From: Phycisphaerae bacterium
Lineage (GTDB): Bacteria > Planctomycetota > Phycisphaerae > WQYP01
Length of the DNA stretch: 24,424 nt
Direction: 5' to 3'
NCBI GenBank assembly: GCA_013044065.1
Contig: JABEVA010000358.1
Span: 1-24,424 of the forward strand
The translations under genes were made by a program, and so were the position numbers. Below the pieces are notes generated by a model, which had not been told where the DNA came from, made no database searches, and saw only the letters and a list, made by a program, of their open reading frames with translations. Positions 1 to 6,101 of the stretch are shown piece by piece; the stretch's first letter is position 1, and each line of letters opens with the position of its first letter.

Positions 1-26
1 GCATGACGGCATAAATAGAGTTTCAT
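1..26 (-). CDS. Histidine phosphatase superfamily protein, SixA-like (partial, N-terminus only)
   Basis: Only the first eight complete codons and most of a ninth are present; they read MKLYLCRHA, and the gene continues off the left edge. A short beta strand ending in Arg-His a few residues from the start is the catalytic RHG/RHA motif of the histidine phosphatase (phosphoglycerate mutase-like) superfamily. SixA-type phosphohistidine phosphatases typically begin this way. The start is supported by a perfect GGAGG Shine-Dalgarno at 34-38 on the minus strand, 7 nt before the ATG. It lies 14 nt after the stop of the membrane glycosyltransferase, so it is probably the third gene of one minus-strand unit. 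Nine residues cannot separate SixA from other members such as CobC or GpmB relatives. Confidence 0.5.
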
Positions 27-40
27 CAGAGGTCCTCCGG

Positions 41-1459
41 TTAGCCCACCCAAAAGCCTTGCGTAAAACGCATGGTCACCAACAACATCCACAGACCGCT
101 TAGCGACAGCAGCGGCACACACAACCAGGCCCAGCGTGGTGGCAACTTGGCCATCACCAATCCGAAGAAAATCCATAATGGTACACTGGTGGCCAGTTGG
201 TAACGCCCCATTCCCTGGTAGTGGATGGCGCTGTGCGAAAAGAAAGGAATGAGCCATAAGAACAGGGCTACCAACCACAGCGGAACGGGCAGGCGCAGCT
301 TGGGCAGCAGCATGGCCAGCAGCAGCAGCGGTGTGAACAAAGCGCAGGCGTTTTCCAGTGCGGCTATATGCGATGGATCCGCGGGAGAAACCAAATGAGC
401 CATCAGGCGATGAAATGTTTTACCCAGATCTAAAGCCAGCATCGTGTGTTTCCAGGTAAGCCCCACGTGTACCCAGCGTTGAATGTCCAATACCATCCAC
501 GGGTTGCCGGTTTCCCAGGCCAGCCACGCCGCCCAGAGAATAAATCCACTGGCGGCTACCGTCGGCCACAAAATGGCCCGGCCCATCGTCCGGGAGGCGG
601 TGATGGCCCTGGTGGGGGACTCAATATCCTGCGGCCTTTGGCGTTGGCGAGGGGTTGTCCATGTTGCAATGGCTGCGCCAAGGAGAAGAAAAAACAGTGT
701 CGCCGAAAAAACCACACCGGTGGGGCGCACCAGATCGGCAAGGGCTCCGATGATCGCGGTCACCCCCCAACGCTGACGGAGTGCGGCAAAGAAAAACAGA
801 ATCATCAGCATGTCAAAAAGCGGTTCAGTATAAGCCGCAAATAGAAAAACAGCCTCCGGTTGCAGCAAAAAGCCCAGCACCGCCAGCATGGGTACCGCGG
901 GTTGACCAGGGAATAATTCTCCCGCCAGGCGGTAGAGCAAAATCGTGGCCGTCACCGAAGCGACGTTCGAGACCAGCAGCAGCCACACCCAGACCGGCAG
1001 TGGGAGAAGGCGTGAAAGCACCAACACCAGCGCCGGGTAGCCGGGATAATTGGCAGTGTTTGCGGTGCCCACCGGTACATTTTTGATGCGGTACCACCAA
1101 TGGGCAATTTGCCAATACCGAATGCCATCCCAGCGAATGAGCGCATGCTGGTGCGGGCTCCACCCTGGATGATACGCCCATGAAGTCAAAAACAAAGATC
1201 GCTGCGGGGCATGGAGGGCAATTTGCGACGCCAAGTTCACGCACAACATCACCACCACCCACGCCAACAGAGGCCGTAACCACCAGCCGACGGCCAATGC
1301 CGCCGGGATGGTGAGATCACGGGGCGATGGCCGTACCGATGCACTCCCAACAGCGGCAACGACGCTCGATGTGGAGGGCGTATGGTCCCCGGGTGGAATT
1401 GCCTTGGCCGGGGCCAATTCATATCCGCCGGTGGATGAAGATTGTTTCTCCGCTGGCAT
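41..1459 (-). CDS. PIG-V/Gpi18-like integral membrane glycosyltransferase (GT-C fold)
   Basis: This is a polytopic membrane protein of about 472 residues. After a 50-60 residue polar N-terminus there is a first TM around 58-80, then a luminal/periplasmic loop with RWDGIRYWQIA (Arg109-Trp-Asp111) and, about 30 residues on, NYPGYPALV. Next come repeated hydrophobic segments and a YTEPLFDML motif followed by RPTGVV. The order RWDxxxY, then (F)xPxYP, then a TEPLF-like segment matches the Gpi18/PIG-V family of lipid-linked-sugar mannosyltransferases; the Asp of RWD is the usual catalytic candidate. Substrate cannot be read from the sequence. Two upstream in-frame ATGs (1516, 1504) exist but would overlap the preceding SDR gene by up to 98 bp. 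I chose 1459, which leaves a 41-bp overlap; no start has a strong Shine-Dalgarno. Confidence 0.7.
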   Translation of the reverse strand: MPAEKQSSSTGGYELAPAKAIPPGDHTPSTSSVVAAVGSASVRPSPRDLTIPAALAVGWWLRPLLAWVVVMLCVNLASQIALHAPQRSLFLTSWAYHPGWSPHQHALIRWDGIRYWQIAHWWYRIKNVPVGTANTANYPGYPALVLVLSRLLPLPVWVWLLLVSNVASVTATILLYRLAGELFPGQPAVPMLAVLGFLLQPEAVFLFAAYTEPLFDMLMILFFFAALRQRWGVTAIIGALADLVRPTGVVFSATLFFLLLGAAIATWTTPRQRQRPQDIESPTRAITASRTMGRAILWPTVAASGFILWAAWLAWETGNPWMVLDIQRWVHVGLTWKHTMLALDLGKTFHRLMAHLVSPADPSHIAALENACALFTPLLLLAMLLPKLRLPVPLWLVALFLWLIPFFSHSAIHYQGMGRYQLATSVPLWIFFGLVMAKLPPRWAWLCVPLLSLSGLWMLLVTMRFTQGFWVG

Positions 1460-2186
1460 AACGCATGGCCCCGGTAACGGCTCCAACCACAGCTTCGGCC
1501 ACATCCTGCGGCGCAAGAATTTCCCTGGTGGGTACCTGTTCTTCTGTCATCAACGCCCGAAACATGGGAGTTTCCACTGCGGCCGGGGCAATGCCGACCA
1601 CTCGAATTCCCAGCGGCTCGCCTTCCTGAGCGGTGACTTTGGTTAGCATATTCAACGCCACCTTAGCTACACCGTACGCCCCCAAGCCAGGAAATGGATC
1701 GCGGGCGGACTCACTGGAGATATGCACAATGACTCCTCCGGAATCCGGTCCTAACTCCGCTCCGGACCGGCCATGTTCATGCAGGTCAGACTGCGATTCC
1801 AGATGTTGGTTGCGAAAGACCGGCCAGACTGCGCGGGTCAGATAAAATGCCGCTGATAGATTCACCTCCAGAATTTCCCGCCACTGGGTCGGCAATATAT
1901 CGGGCGTGGGTATCATTGGCGCCATGCCCGCGGTGTTGATCACGGCATCTATGCGGGAATATTCTTCCCTTGCTTGCCGCACCAAACGATCTACGTCTTG
2001 GGGCTGGGTTACATCTGTTGGCACACAGATGGCTCTACCGGCGGCACGCTTAATTTGCTCCGCGACTTCCTCCAGGCGTCCCGGTGTGCGTCCGGCCAGC
2101 ACCAGGGCGTAGCCCAAGTCCGCCAGCGCCAACGCCGTCGCGCGTCCAATACCGCCACCGCCACCAGTTACAATCGCCACTTTCAT
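1419..2186 (-). CDS. Short-chain dehydrogenase/reductase (SDR), classical type
   Basis: This 255-residue protein has the full classical SDR layout. The Rossmann start is MKVAIVTGGGGGIG with the glycine motif at 8-14. NTAG at 84-87 is a variant of NNAG, serines lie in HISSES around 155-160, and catalytic Tyr171-x3-Lys175 sits in YGVAK. A PAAVETPMF segment follows, as expected after the active site. It should be an NAD(P)-dependent alcohol/ketone oxidoreductase; the substrate is unknown. Compared with ordinary family members there is an extra polar stretch of about 20-25 residues at 126-150, just before the strand carrying the catalytic Ser. Start 2186 was chosen because the Rossmann fold begins there; the open frame extends upstream but gives no SDR sequence. 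A TATAAT-like -10 lies 56 bp upstream. The 3' end overlaps the following glycosyltransferase gene. Confidence 0.88.
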   Translation of the reverse strand: MKVAIVTGGGGGIGRATALALADLGYALVLAGRTPGRLEEVAEQIKRAAGRAICVPTDVTQPQDVDRLVRQAREEYSRIDAVINTAGMAPMIPTPDILPTQWREILEVNLSAAFYLTRAVWPVFRNQHLESQSDLHEHGRSGAELGPDSGGVIVHISSESARDPFPGLGAYGVAKVALNMLTKVTAQEGEPLGIRVVGIAPAAVETPMFRALMTEEQVPTREILAPQDVAEAVVGAVTGAMRYASGETIFIHRRI

Positions 2187-2241
2187 TGAAAACACCCCAA
2201 GCCTATTGTCCTTCCGGATTTCTACCAATCCGGTCGAGAGA

Positions 2242-2247
2242 ATTATA
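2242..2247 (-). promoter_or_regulatory. Candidate -10 element for the SDR gene
   Basis: Read on the minus strand, this hexamer is TATAAT, about 55 nt upstream of the SDR start. A run of nine T residues (minus strand) lies 8-10 nt further upstream in the spacer/-35 area. No recognisable TTGACA sits at 16-18 bp, so the call rests on the -10 alone. Confidence 0.35.
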
Positions 2248-2299
2248 AAGGCGTGGTAAAAAAAAAGCGTGCTGGCGCGGAGTCGGCCATGCAACAACA

Positions 2300-2328
2300 T
2301 TGACGCGGTGGCTAAATTGGTCCATGAT
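2300..2328 (+). promoter_or_regulatory. Candidate promoter for the 2337 gene (leaderless geometry)
   Basis: TTGACG at 2300-2305, a 17-bp spacer, and CATGAT at 2323-2328 (4 of 6 matches to TATAAT). The -10 ends 8 nt before the ATG at 2337, so transcription from it would begin at or next to the start codon. The same -35/17/-10/8/ATG arrangement occurs in front of the transposase gene at 5059. Confidence 0.45.
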
Positions 2329-2336
2329 TTCGGGCG

Positions 2337-3110
2337 ATGGCCTCCATGAATCAACCTTTAGCCGAATCCAATCAGTCGCCGAAAGAGCATGTTGCAGTGT
2401 TATGCCGGGCAGGTGAGCAATATTTGGCGGGGGGGCAGTACGTGGAGGCGCAACGATTGTTACGGCAGGCAGAGGCGCAAGCGTGGCGGCAACGTGATCG
2501 GATCGCACTGACAAGAATTTATCTGTCGCTGACGGAGGCATCTCGACTGCTGCGCCAGCAGGCATGCGAAGGTGTGATCGTCGTCTGCACGCAAGATGAT
2601 GGCATGGTGCGGCGGCGGATGACGCGGGAGTTGTTGGGCCGGCGTGCGGGTACGATACTCTTCGGGGGGAGAACCGTTGATCGATTGGTTTGGAAAATGC
2701 TCAAGAGGGTGCAATACGCGGTGCCAAAGAGAGGCTGTGCTTGGGAGGCATTGCTTTTATTGCGACGGGGCCAGAGATGGAGGGTTTTATCTCCGGCGGA
2801 TCCAACATTTGCCGCAGGTTTACCGGTGCGCTGGGTACAAAATTTATCAGACCAAGGGGTTGGCAATCCGGGCCATGCCGACGAGATCGCCCTGCCGCCT
2901 GCGGGCCTCTATCCTCCGGGATCAACCGGAGCGAAATTGGCGGGGGAATCACTGCTGGCGGCACACGAATTGTTGGCTCTTAAGTGGCAGGCACGCCATT
3001 CAGTACGGGCCAGTCGTTGGGTGGAAATGGAGTGGCTGCGGCGAGCGATGCGCATTGATCCAGCGTGTGAACCGGTGCTGATGCGGTTATTGGCGCTGGC
3101 GGGTGGCTGA
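2337..3110 (+). CDS. Hypothetical protein with TPR-like N-terminus
   Basis: I do not recognise a named family. The 257-residue product has no signal peptide or membrane segment. Residues about 15-70 form two amphipathic helix pairs with TPR-like spacing (LCRAGEQYLAGGQYVEAQRLL, then IALTRIYLSLTEASRLL). A helical segment near 205-250 (SLLAAHELLALKWQAR, then WLRRAMRIDPACEP) again looks like a TPR/bacterial transcriptional-activator-like helix pair. The middle is Arg-rich and basic, with no catalytic motif visible. It is divergent from the SDR gene. Either ATG 2337 (leaderless) or ATG 2346 could be used; neither has a clear Shine-Dalgarno. Coding status is supported by the length of the open frame and the absence of a better frame, not by recognised homology. 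Confidence 0.6.
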   Translation: MASMNQPLAESNQSPKEHVAVLCRAGEQYLAGGQYVEAQRLLRQAEAQAWRQRDRIALTRIYLSLTEASRLLRQQACEGVIVVCTQDDGMVRRRMTRELLGRRAGTILFGGRTVDRLVWKMLKRVQYAVPKRGCAWEALLLLRRGQRWRVLSPADPTFAAGLPVRWVQNLSDQGVGNPGHADEIALPPAGLYPPGSTGAKLAGESLLAAHELLALKWQARHSVRASRWVEMEWLRRAMRIDPACEPVLMRLLALAGG

Positions 3111-3235
3111 CGGACTCTTCCATCGCTCCCGGAACAACAAAACCTCGGTATGAGCCACTACATGGCATTCGTAAAGACGAATTAAATGGAAGCCATGGAA
3201 GGCAATGGCCTTTGGTGGAAACTTACATTATTCTA

Positions 3236-3282
3236 GGGAGGTTTGTGGAATGGCAGCAGTTTGCTGCTGCTGGCGAACCTAG
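3236..3282 (+). CDS. Candidate leader peptide / upstream ORF with three consecutive Cys codons (MAAVCCCWRT)
   Basis: A strong Shine-Dalgarno (GGGAGG, 3236-3241) is followed after 8 nt by ATG at 3250 and a ten-codon frame, MAAVCCCWRT, ending at TAG 3280-3282; the feature span includes the ribosome binding site. It lies 35 nt upstream of the ECF sigma start. Codons 5-7 are TGC TGC TGC, followed by TGG. A perfect 7-bp hairpin with a TTTG loop (GCAGCAG 3253-3259, CTGCTGC 3264-3270) sits over the Cys codons. This architecture resembles amino-acid-sensing leader peptides (Cys uORFs, attenuators). No alternative pairing partner or U-tract was found, so a regulatory role is an inference. Confidence 0.4.
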
Positions 3283-3317
3283 CCGTGAGTGCGGCGTATA
3301 GACAAAGGAAGGGCCGA

Positions 3318-3905
3318 ATGGCCACTGACGAACAGCTCATGGCCGAGTTTATCGCGGGCAGTGAATCGGCCTTTGGCGAGTTGGTATCGCGTTATGAACG
3401 CGAGTTGTATGTATTTTTGCAGCGCTTTGTCAATAGCGGGGCTGCGGCCGAAGACTTATTTCAGGAGGCGTTCATTCAGGTATACCGCAATGCGGATAAG
3501 TTTGATTCGCAGAAAAGGTTTCGCTCTTGGCTCTTTACGATTGCCTCTAATAAGGCCCGCGATTATTTGCGATCGACTCGTCGTCGTGCGACGCAGTCTT
3601 TGGATGCGAACTTTGGCGCAGAGAACGAAAAGGCGGCTGTTGCCGATGTATTGGAAGCGGATGGAGGGTCGGCGCAGGATTTGCTCATCGGCGGCGAAGA
3701 TGCTGCGGCGATTCGCGAGATGATCGGGAGGCTGCCGGATATTTACCGTGAGGTGTTGCTTTTGAGTTATTTCAACCATTTTTCGTACAAACAGACTGCG
3801 GAAGTGCTGAATGTTCCGGTGGGCACGGTGAAGAGCCGGTTACACTCCGCTTTAACCCAATTTGGCCGCTTATGGAAACAACGGCAGGCGGAGCAGCGAT
3901 TGTGA
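3318..3905 (+). CDS. ECF-family RNA polymerase sigma factor
   Basis: A 195-residue sigma-70 family protein with only regions 2 and 4. Region 2 spans about 8-90, with the core-binding/-10 recognition stretch DLFQEAFIQVYRNADKF at 46-62 and the RSWLFTIASNKARDYLR helix at 69-85. An acidic/Gln-rich linker covers about 95-130. Region 4 spans about 135-185, with LPDIYREVLLLSYF and the -35 recognition helix-turn-helix SYKQTAEVLNVPVGTVKSRL. It directs RNA polymerase to a small regulon and is normally held inactive by an anti-sigma factor. The next gene (70 nt downstream, same strand) has a suitable single-TM layout for that partner. Start 3318 was chosen because it follows GGAAGGG at 3307-3313 and begins right at region 2. 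A frame extension to TTG 3243 lacks spacing for its Shine-Dalgarno. A ten-codon ORF precedes it. Confidence 0.92.
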   Translation: MATDEQLMAEFIAGSESAFGELVSRYERELYVFLQRFVNSGAAAEDLFQEAFIQVYRNADKFDSQKRFRSWLFTIASNKARDYLRSTRRRATQSLDANFGAENEKAAVADVLEADGGSAQDLLIGGEDAAAIREMIGRLPDIYREVLLLSYFNHFSYKQTAEVLNVPVGTVKSRLHSALTQFGRLWKQRQAEQRL

Positions 3906-3975
3906 TACCGCATTGGAGTATGGCTGCGTGCGGCGAAGGTGGGGTTGGCATGTTTGATGTGAGTGTAGAACCCAT

Positions 3976-5007
3976 ATGACCCACGATTGTAATTCCAACA
4001 ACGAAGATGCCTTTTCTCTAAAGGGTTATCGTTTGACCGAAGCGGAAGCGGCGTATGTCGACCGCTGTTTTGATCAAGAGCCTCCGGGCCGCAACGCAAC
4101 GTCAGAAGACCAAGGAAGTGCCCCCACTTCGGGCTTGGAAGAAATTATCCATTTGCTGGCTCAGACCGGTGAGCCGGTGGTGCCCCTTGGGCTGGCCGAG
4201 CGGACCATCGCCATGGTTCGGCAGCGGTCGTCGGTTGGCGGCCTTACCTGCGGTAGGAACGCGGGCCAACCAGCGGCGCGAATGCGTATTGGGTGGGATC
4301 GGCGGAAAATAGACTTGGCCGCCATGAGCGTTGCGGCGGGCTTACTCTTTGTGGTTTTAATTTCGGGGATTCGGCAGGCACGTTATGTCGCGGCCCGCAC
4401 AGCCTGTGCGGGAAATCTCACCGCATTGGCCAGTGCGTTTGCCGGTTATGCCGCAGACGATGCTGGAATGTTGCCGCGCATCGCTGCACCCTCAGATGGG
4501 AATTGGTTACCGCGAGCCGATACTCCGGGGGAACCGCGCTGTGCCCATGCCCATGGCAATCTGGCGAATTTACGACCCTTGTTTGCACGCAGCCGGTTTG
4601 TTTCATGGAAGCACCTGATTTGTCCAAGCTGTCATGTTGCTCCTACGCTCGGCCTGAGCGCGAACTTGTCGCACGGTTTGCCGACGGATGATATCAGCTA
4701 TTCCTACATTGATCAGCTTGCCCCGTATCATCATCGTTGGGGGAACACTGGTCATGTGGTAGTGATGGCCGATTATAGTCCGCTTTTTCAAGCCACCACG
4801 GGCGAAGTTCGCGCAAATGCCAACTCTTTTAATCATGACCAGCGTGGGGAAAACATCTTGTGTGATGATGGGAGCGTGCGCTGGGTGACAACACCAGATG
4901 TCGGACCAAGGAACGATAATATCTGGACGGTGCAAGGAGATTCCATCCCCCCCTTCACCGGATGCGAAGAACCGAAAAGCCCCGATGATATTCTAGTGGT
5001 CCCATGA
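3976..5007 (+). CDS. Single-TM protein: putative anti-sigma N-terminus fused to a pseudopilin-like (H-x-DG) domain
   Basis: The 343-residue protein has three parts. Residues 1-110 are soluble, with acidic/helical LTEAEAAYVDRCFDQ and LEEIIHLLAQTG segments. A single TM covers about 113-133. The region after the TM reads ARYVAARTACAGNLTALA then GYAADDAGMLP; this matches the post-helix segment of planctomycete type II pseudopilin-like/DUF1559-like proteins. HLICPSC (213-219) and NHDQRGENILCDDGSVRW (286-303) match the later ICPS and H-x9/10-DG elements of that group. There is no prepilin peptidase site (GFTLxE) before the TM. The position directly after an ECF sigma gene and the in-out topology suggest the N-terminus is the sigma-binding part and the rest a periplasmic sensor. 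That is inference; no ZAS zinc motif is present. The start has only a weak Shine-Dalgarno. Confidence 0.6.
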   Translation: MTHDCNSNNEDAFSLKGYRLTEAEAAYVDRCFDQEPPGRNATSEDQGSAPTSGLEEIIHLLAQTGEPVVPLGLAERTIAMVRQRSSVGGLTCGRNAGQPAARMRIGWDRRKIDLAAMSVAAGLLFVVLISGIRQARYVAARTACAGNLTALASAFAGYAADDAGMLPRIAAPSDGNWLPRADTPGEPRCAHAHGNLANLRPLFARSRFVSWKHLICPSCHVAPTLGLSANLSHGLPTDDISYSYIDQLAPYHHRWGNTGHVVVMADYSPLFQATTGEVRANANSFNHDQRGENILCDDGSVRWVTTPDVGPRNDNIWTVQGDSIPPFTGCEEPKSPDDILVVP

Positions 5008-5021
5008 GACCTTTCACGTTC

Positions 5022-5050
5022 TTGACATCGTGGAAAAGCGCGGCTAGAGT
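5022..5050 (+). promoter_or_regulatory. Sigma70-type promoter of the transposase gene (leaderless geometry)
   Basis: TTGACA at 5022-5027 is a perfect -35. It is followed by an exact 17-bp spacer and TAGAGT at 5045-5050 (4 of 6 to TATAAT). The -10 ends only 8 nt before the ATG at 5059, so the transcript should start at about the first codon, and there is no Shine-Dalgarno. Confidence 0.65.
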
Positions 5051-5058
5051 TTTAGCTT

Positions 5059-5733
5059 ATGCCAAGAACTGCACGGGCCGCCAAAGGCGGCGTCATTTAT
5101 CATATTTCTAACCGAGGCAACGGTCGCCGGGTGGTTTTTCGTAAGCGGAAAGACTATGAGATGTTTTTGGAAATACTGATGGCGGGCCGGGAGCGGGCTT
5201 CCATCAAAGTATTCGGTTTTTGTTTGATGCCCACCCATTGGCATTTGGTGGTTCGCCCGCGAGGTGACGGCGATCTTTCCGCCTATCTTTCCTGGATCAC
5301 CAACACCCATGTCAAACGCTGCCGCGTGCGACACCCTCATGCCAAGGGAAGCTTGTATCAGGGGCGTTATAAAAGTTTTCCGGTGCAAGGTGGGCGGCAT
5401 TTCATCAACCTGTTGCGTTATATTGAAAGCAATCCGCTGCGTGCTGGATTGAAAAAGCGGGCGGAGAATTGGCCCTGGTCAAGCTTGGGCTGTGACAAAA
5501 AGGTGGCATCGGCACTTTTAGATACCTGGCCGGTGGATAGGCCTAAGCATTGGCGTAAGGTGGTTAGTCAGCCGCTGAGCAGGGCCGACCGAGATGCTGT
5601 TGTGGCCAGCTTGAAACGCTCGCGTCCTCTGGGCGAGGATCTTTGGGTGAGAATGACGGCCAAGAAAACTGGTAAGGAGCAAACGCTTCACCCGATTGGT
5701 CGTCCGCCAAAACAGATCAAAAAAGTAAGATAA
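5059..5733 (+). CDS. REP-associated tyrosine transposase (RAYT), IS200-like Y1 HUH superfamily
   Basis: A 224-residue Y1_Tnp-type protein. The N-terminal GGVIYHISNRGNGRRVVF strand leads to the metal-binding HUH motif His60-Trp-His62 (MPTHWHLVV). The RAYT-typical SLYQGRYKSFPVQ, RYIESNPLRAGL and WPWSSLG segments follow at about 98-144. The catalytic tyrosine should be Tyr104 or Tyr121; I cannot tell which without a structure. The C-terminal 70 residues are basic. RAYTs are single-copy domesticated relatives of IS200/IS605 transposases that act on REP/BIME palindromes rather than moving as an IS. No IS ends or target duplication are evident here. An 8-bp-arm inverted repeat lies 78 bp downstream. 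The gene follows the sigma/anti-sigma pair but has its own promoter. Confidence 0.92.
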   Translation: MPRTARAAKGGVIYHISNRGNGRRVVFRKRKDYEMFLEILMAGRERASIKVFGFCLMPTHWHLVVRPRGDGDLSAYLSWITNTHVKRCRVRHPHAKGSLYQGRYKSFPVQGGRHFINLLRYIESNPLRAGLKKRAENWPWSSLGCDKKVASALLDTWPVDRPKHWRKVVSQPLSRADRDAVVASLKRSRPLGEDLWVRMTAKKTGKEQTLHPIGRPPKQIKKVR

Positions 5734-5810
5734 ATTGGCGGCTTTTCTAAGGCCAGCTACGCTTGGTGGCGCGGGGATAGCGGTGGCGTCTGTTGGCCGC
5801 GAATTTAGCG

Positions 5811-5835
5811 CAGGCACGCGGTATTCTCGTGCCTG
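5811..5835. repeat. Perfect 8-bp inverted repeat (REP-like candidate)
   Basis: CAGGCACG (5811-5818), a 9-nt loop, and CGTGCCTG (5828-5835) form a perfect stem-loop 78 bp after the RAYT stop codon. RAYTs usually live beside REP palindromes, so this is a candidate member. It lacks a visible GTAG-type tetranucleotide and has only one copy with both arms in the window. Confidence 0.4.
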
Positions 5836-5873
5836 GAGGTACCAAAAGTTGACCGCTGGGAGGGGAAAAAAGT

Positions 5874-5951
5874 GTGGCACAGGTAACGCCGGCGAGATCA
5901 AAATTGCTTTTATTGGCGGGCTTCGCTGGGGCACTGGCTGCGGCAAGCTAA
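5874..5951 (+). CDS. Tiny ORF encoding a signal-peptide-like 25-mer
   Basis: GGGAGGGG (5858-5865) is followed after 8 nt by GTG and 25 codons, reading MAQVTPARSKLLLLAGFAG then ALAAAS, ending in TAA. The product is a textbook Sec signal peptide shape: a basic n-region, Leu-rich core, then AxA-like residues. It stops where a mature protein would begin. It may be a small secreted or membrane peptide, or the remnant of a secreted protein whose body is lost. No continuation was found in the other frames. Confidence 0.25.
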   Translation: MAQVTPARSKLLLLAGFAGALAAAS

Positions 5952-6048
5952 TCATTGGCGACTCCGCGCTGGGTTTAACCATAAGTTCCGGCTGCACTTG
6001 GATCGGCATGACCAAGCCGCGGTTAGTATCCTGGCGGCAGGCACCGAG

Positions 6049-6054
6049 TATAAT
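6049..6054 (+). promoter_or_regulatory. Candidate -10 element for the 6102-8188 gene pair
   Basis: A perfect TATAAT lies 47 nt upstream of the ATG at 6102. No good -35 is found at 16-18 bp (best is a GTATCC/TTAGTA-like sequence), so confidence is limited. Confidence 0.35.
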
Positions 6055-6101
6055 ATGTCCACACGGCGCATCATGACGGAGTTTCAGGCAGGCACGTGCG
6101 T

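Larger units (their letters stand above)
5734..6101 (+). other. Intergenic stretch downstream of the RAYT gene
   Basis: No convincing full-length gene. The stretch holds a perfect 8-bp inverted repeat (5811-5835), a 25-codon signal-peptide-like ORF (5874-5951), a TATAAT hexamer at 6049-6054, and three direct copies of GCAGGCAC (5810, 6037, 6088). Longer open frames here on either strand have atypical composition and no ribosome binding site. Confidence 0.5.

Noticed and set aside
3217..3235. ECF-type autoregulatory promoter (GGAAAC and TCTA) before the sigma gene
   Set aside because: The two elements are separated by only 9 nt, far from the roughly 16-nt spacing required.
5735..6076. Open frame of 113 codons after the RAYT gene
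   Set aside because: Begins 1 nt after the RAYT stop without its own ribosome site, has no recognisable domain, and conflicts with the better initiated mini-ORF and repeats.
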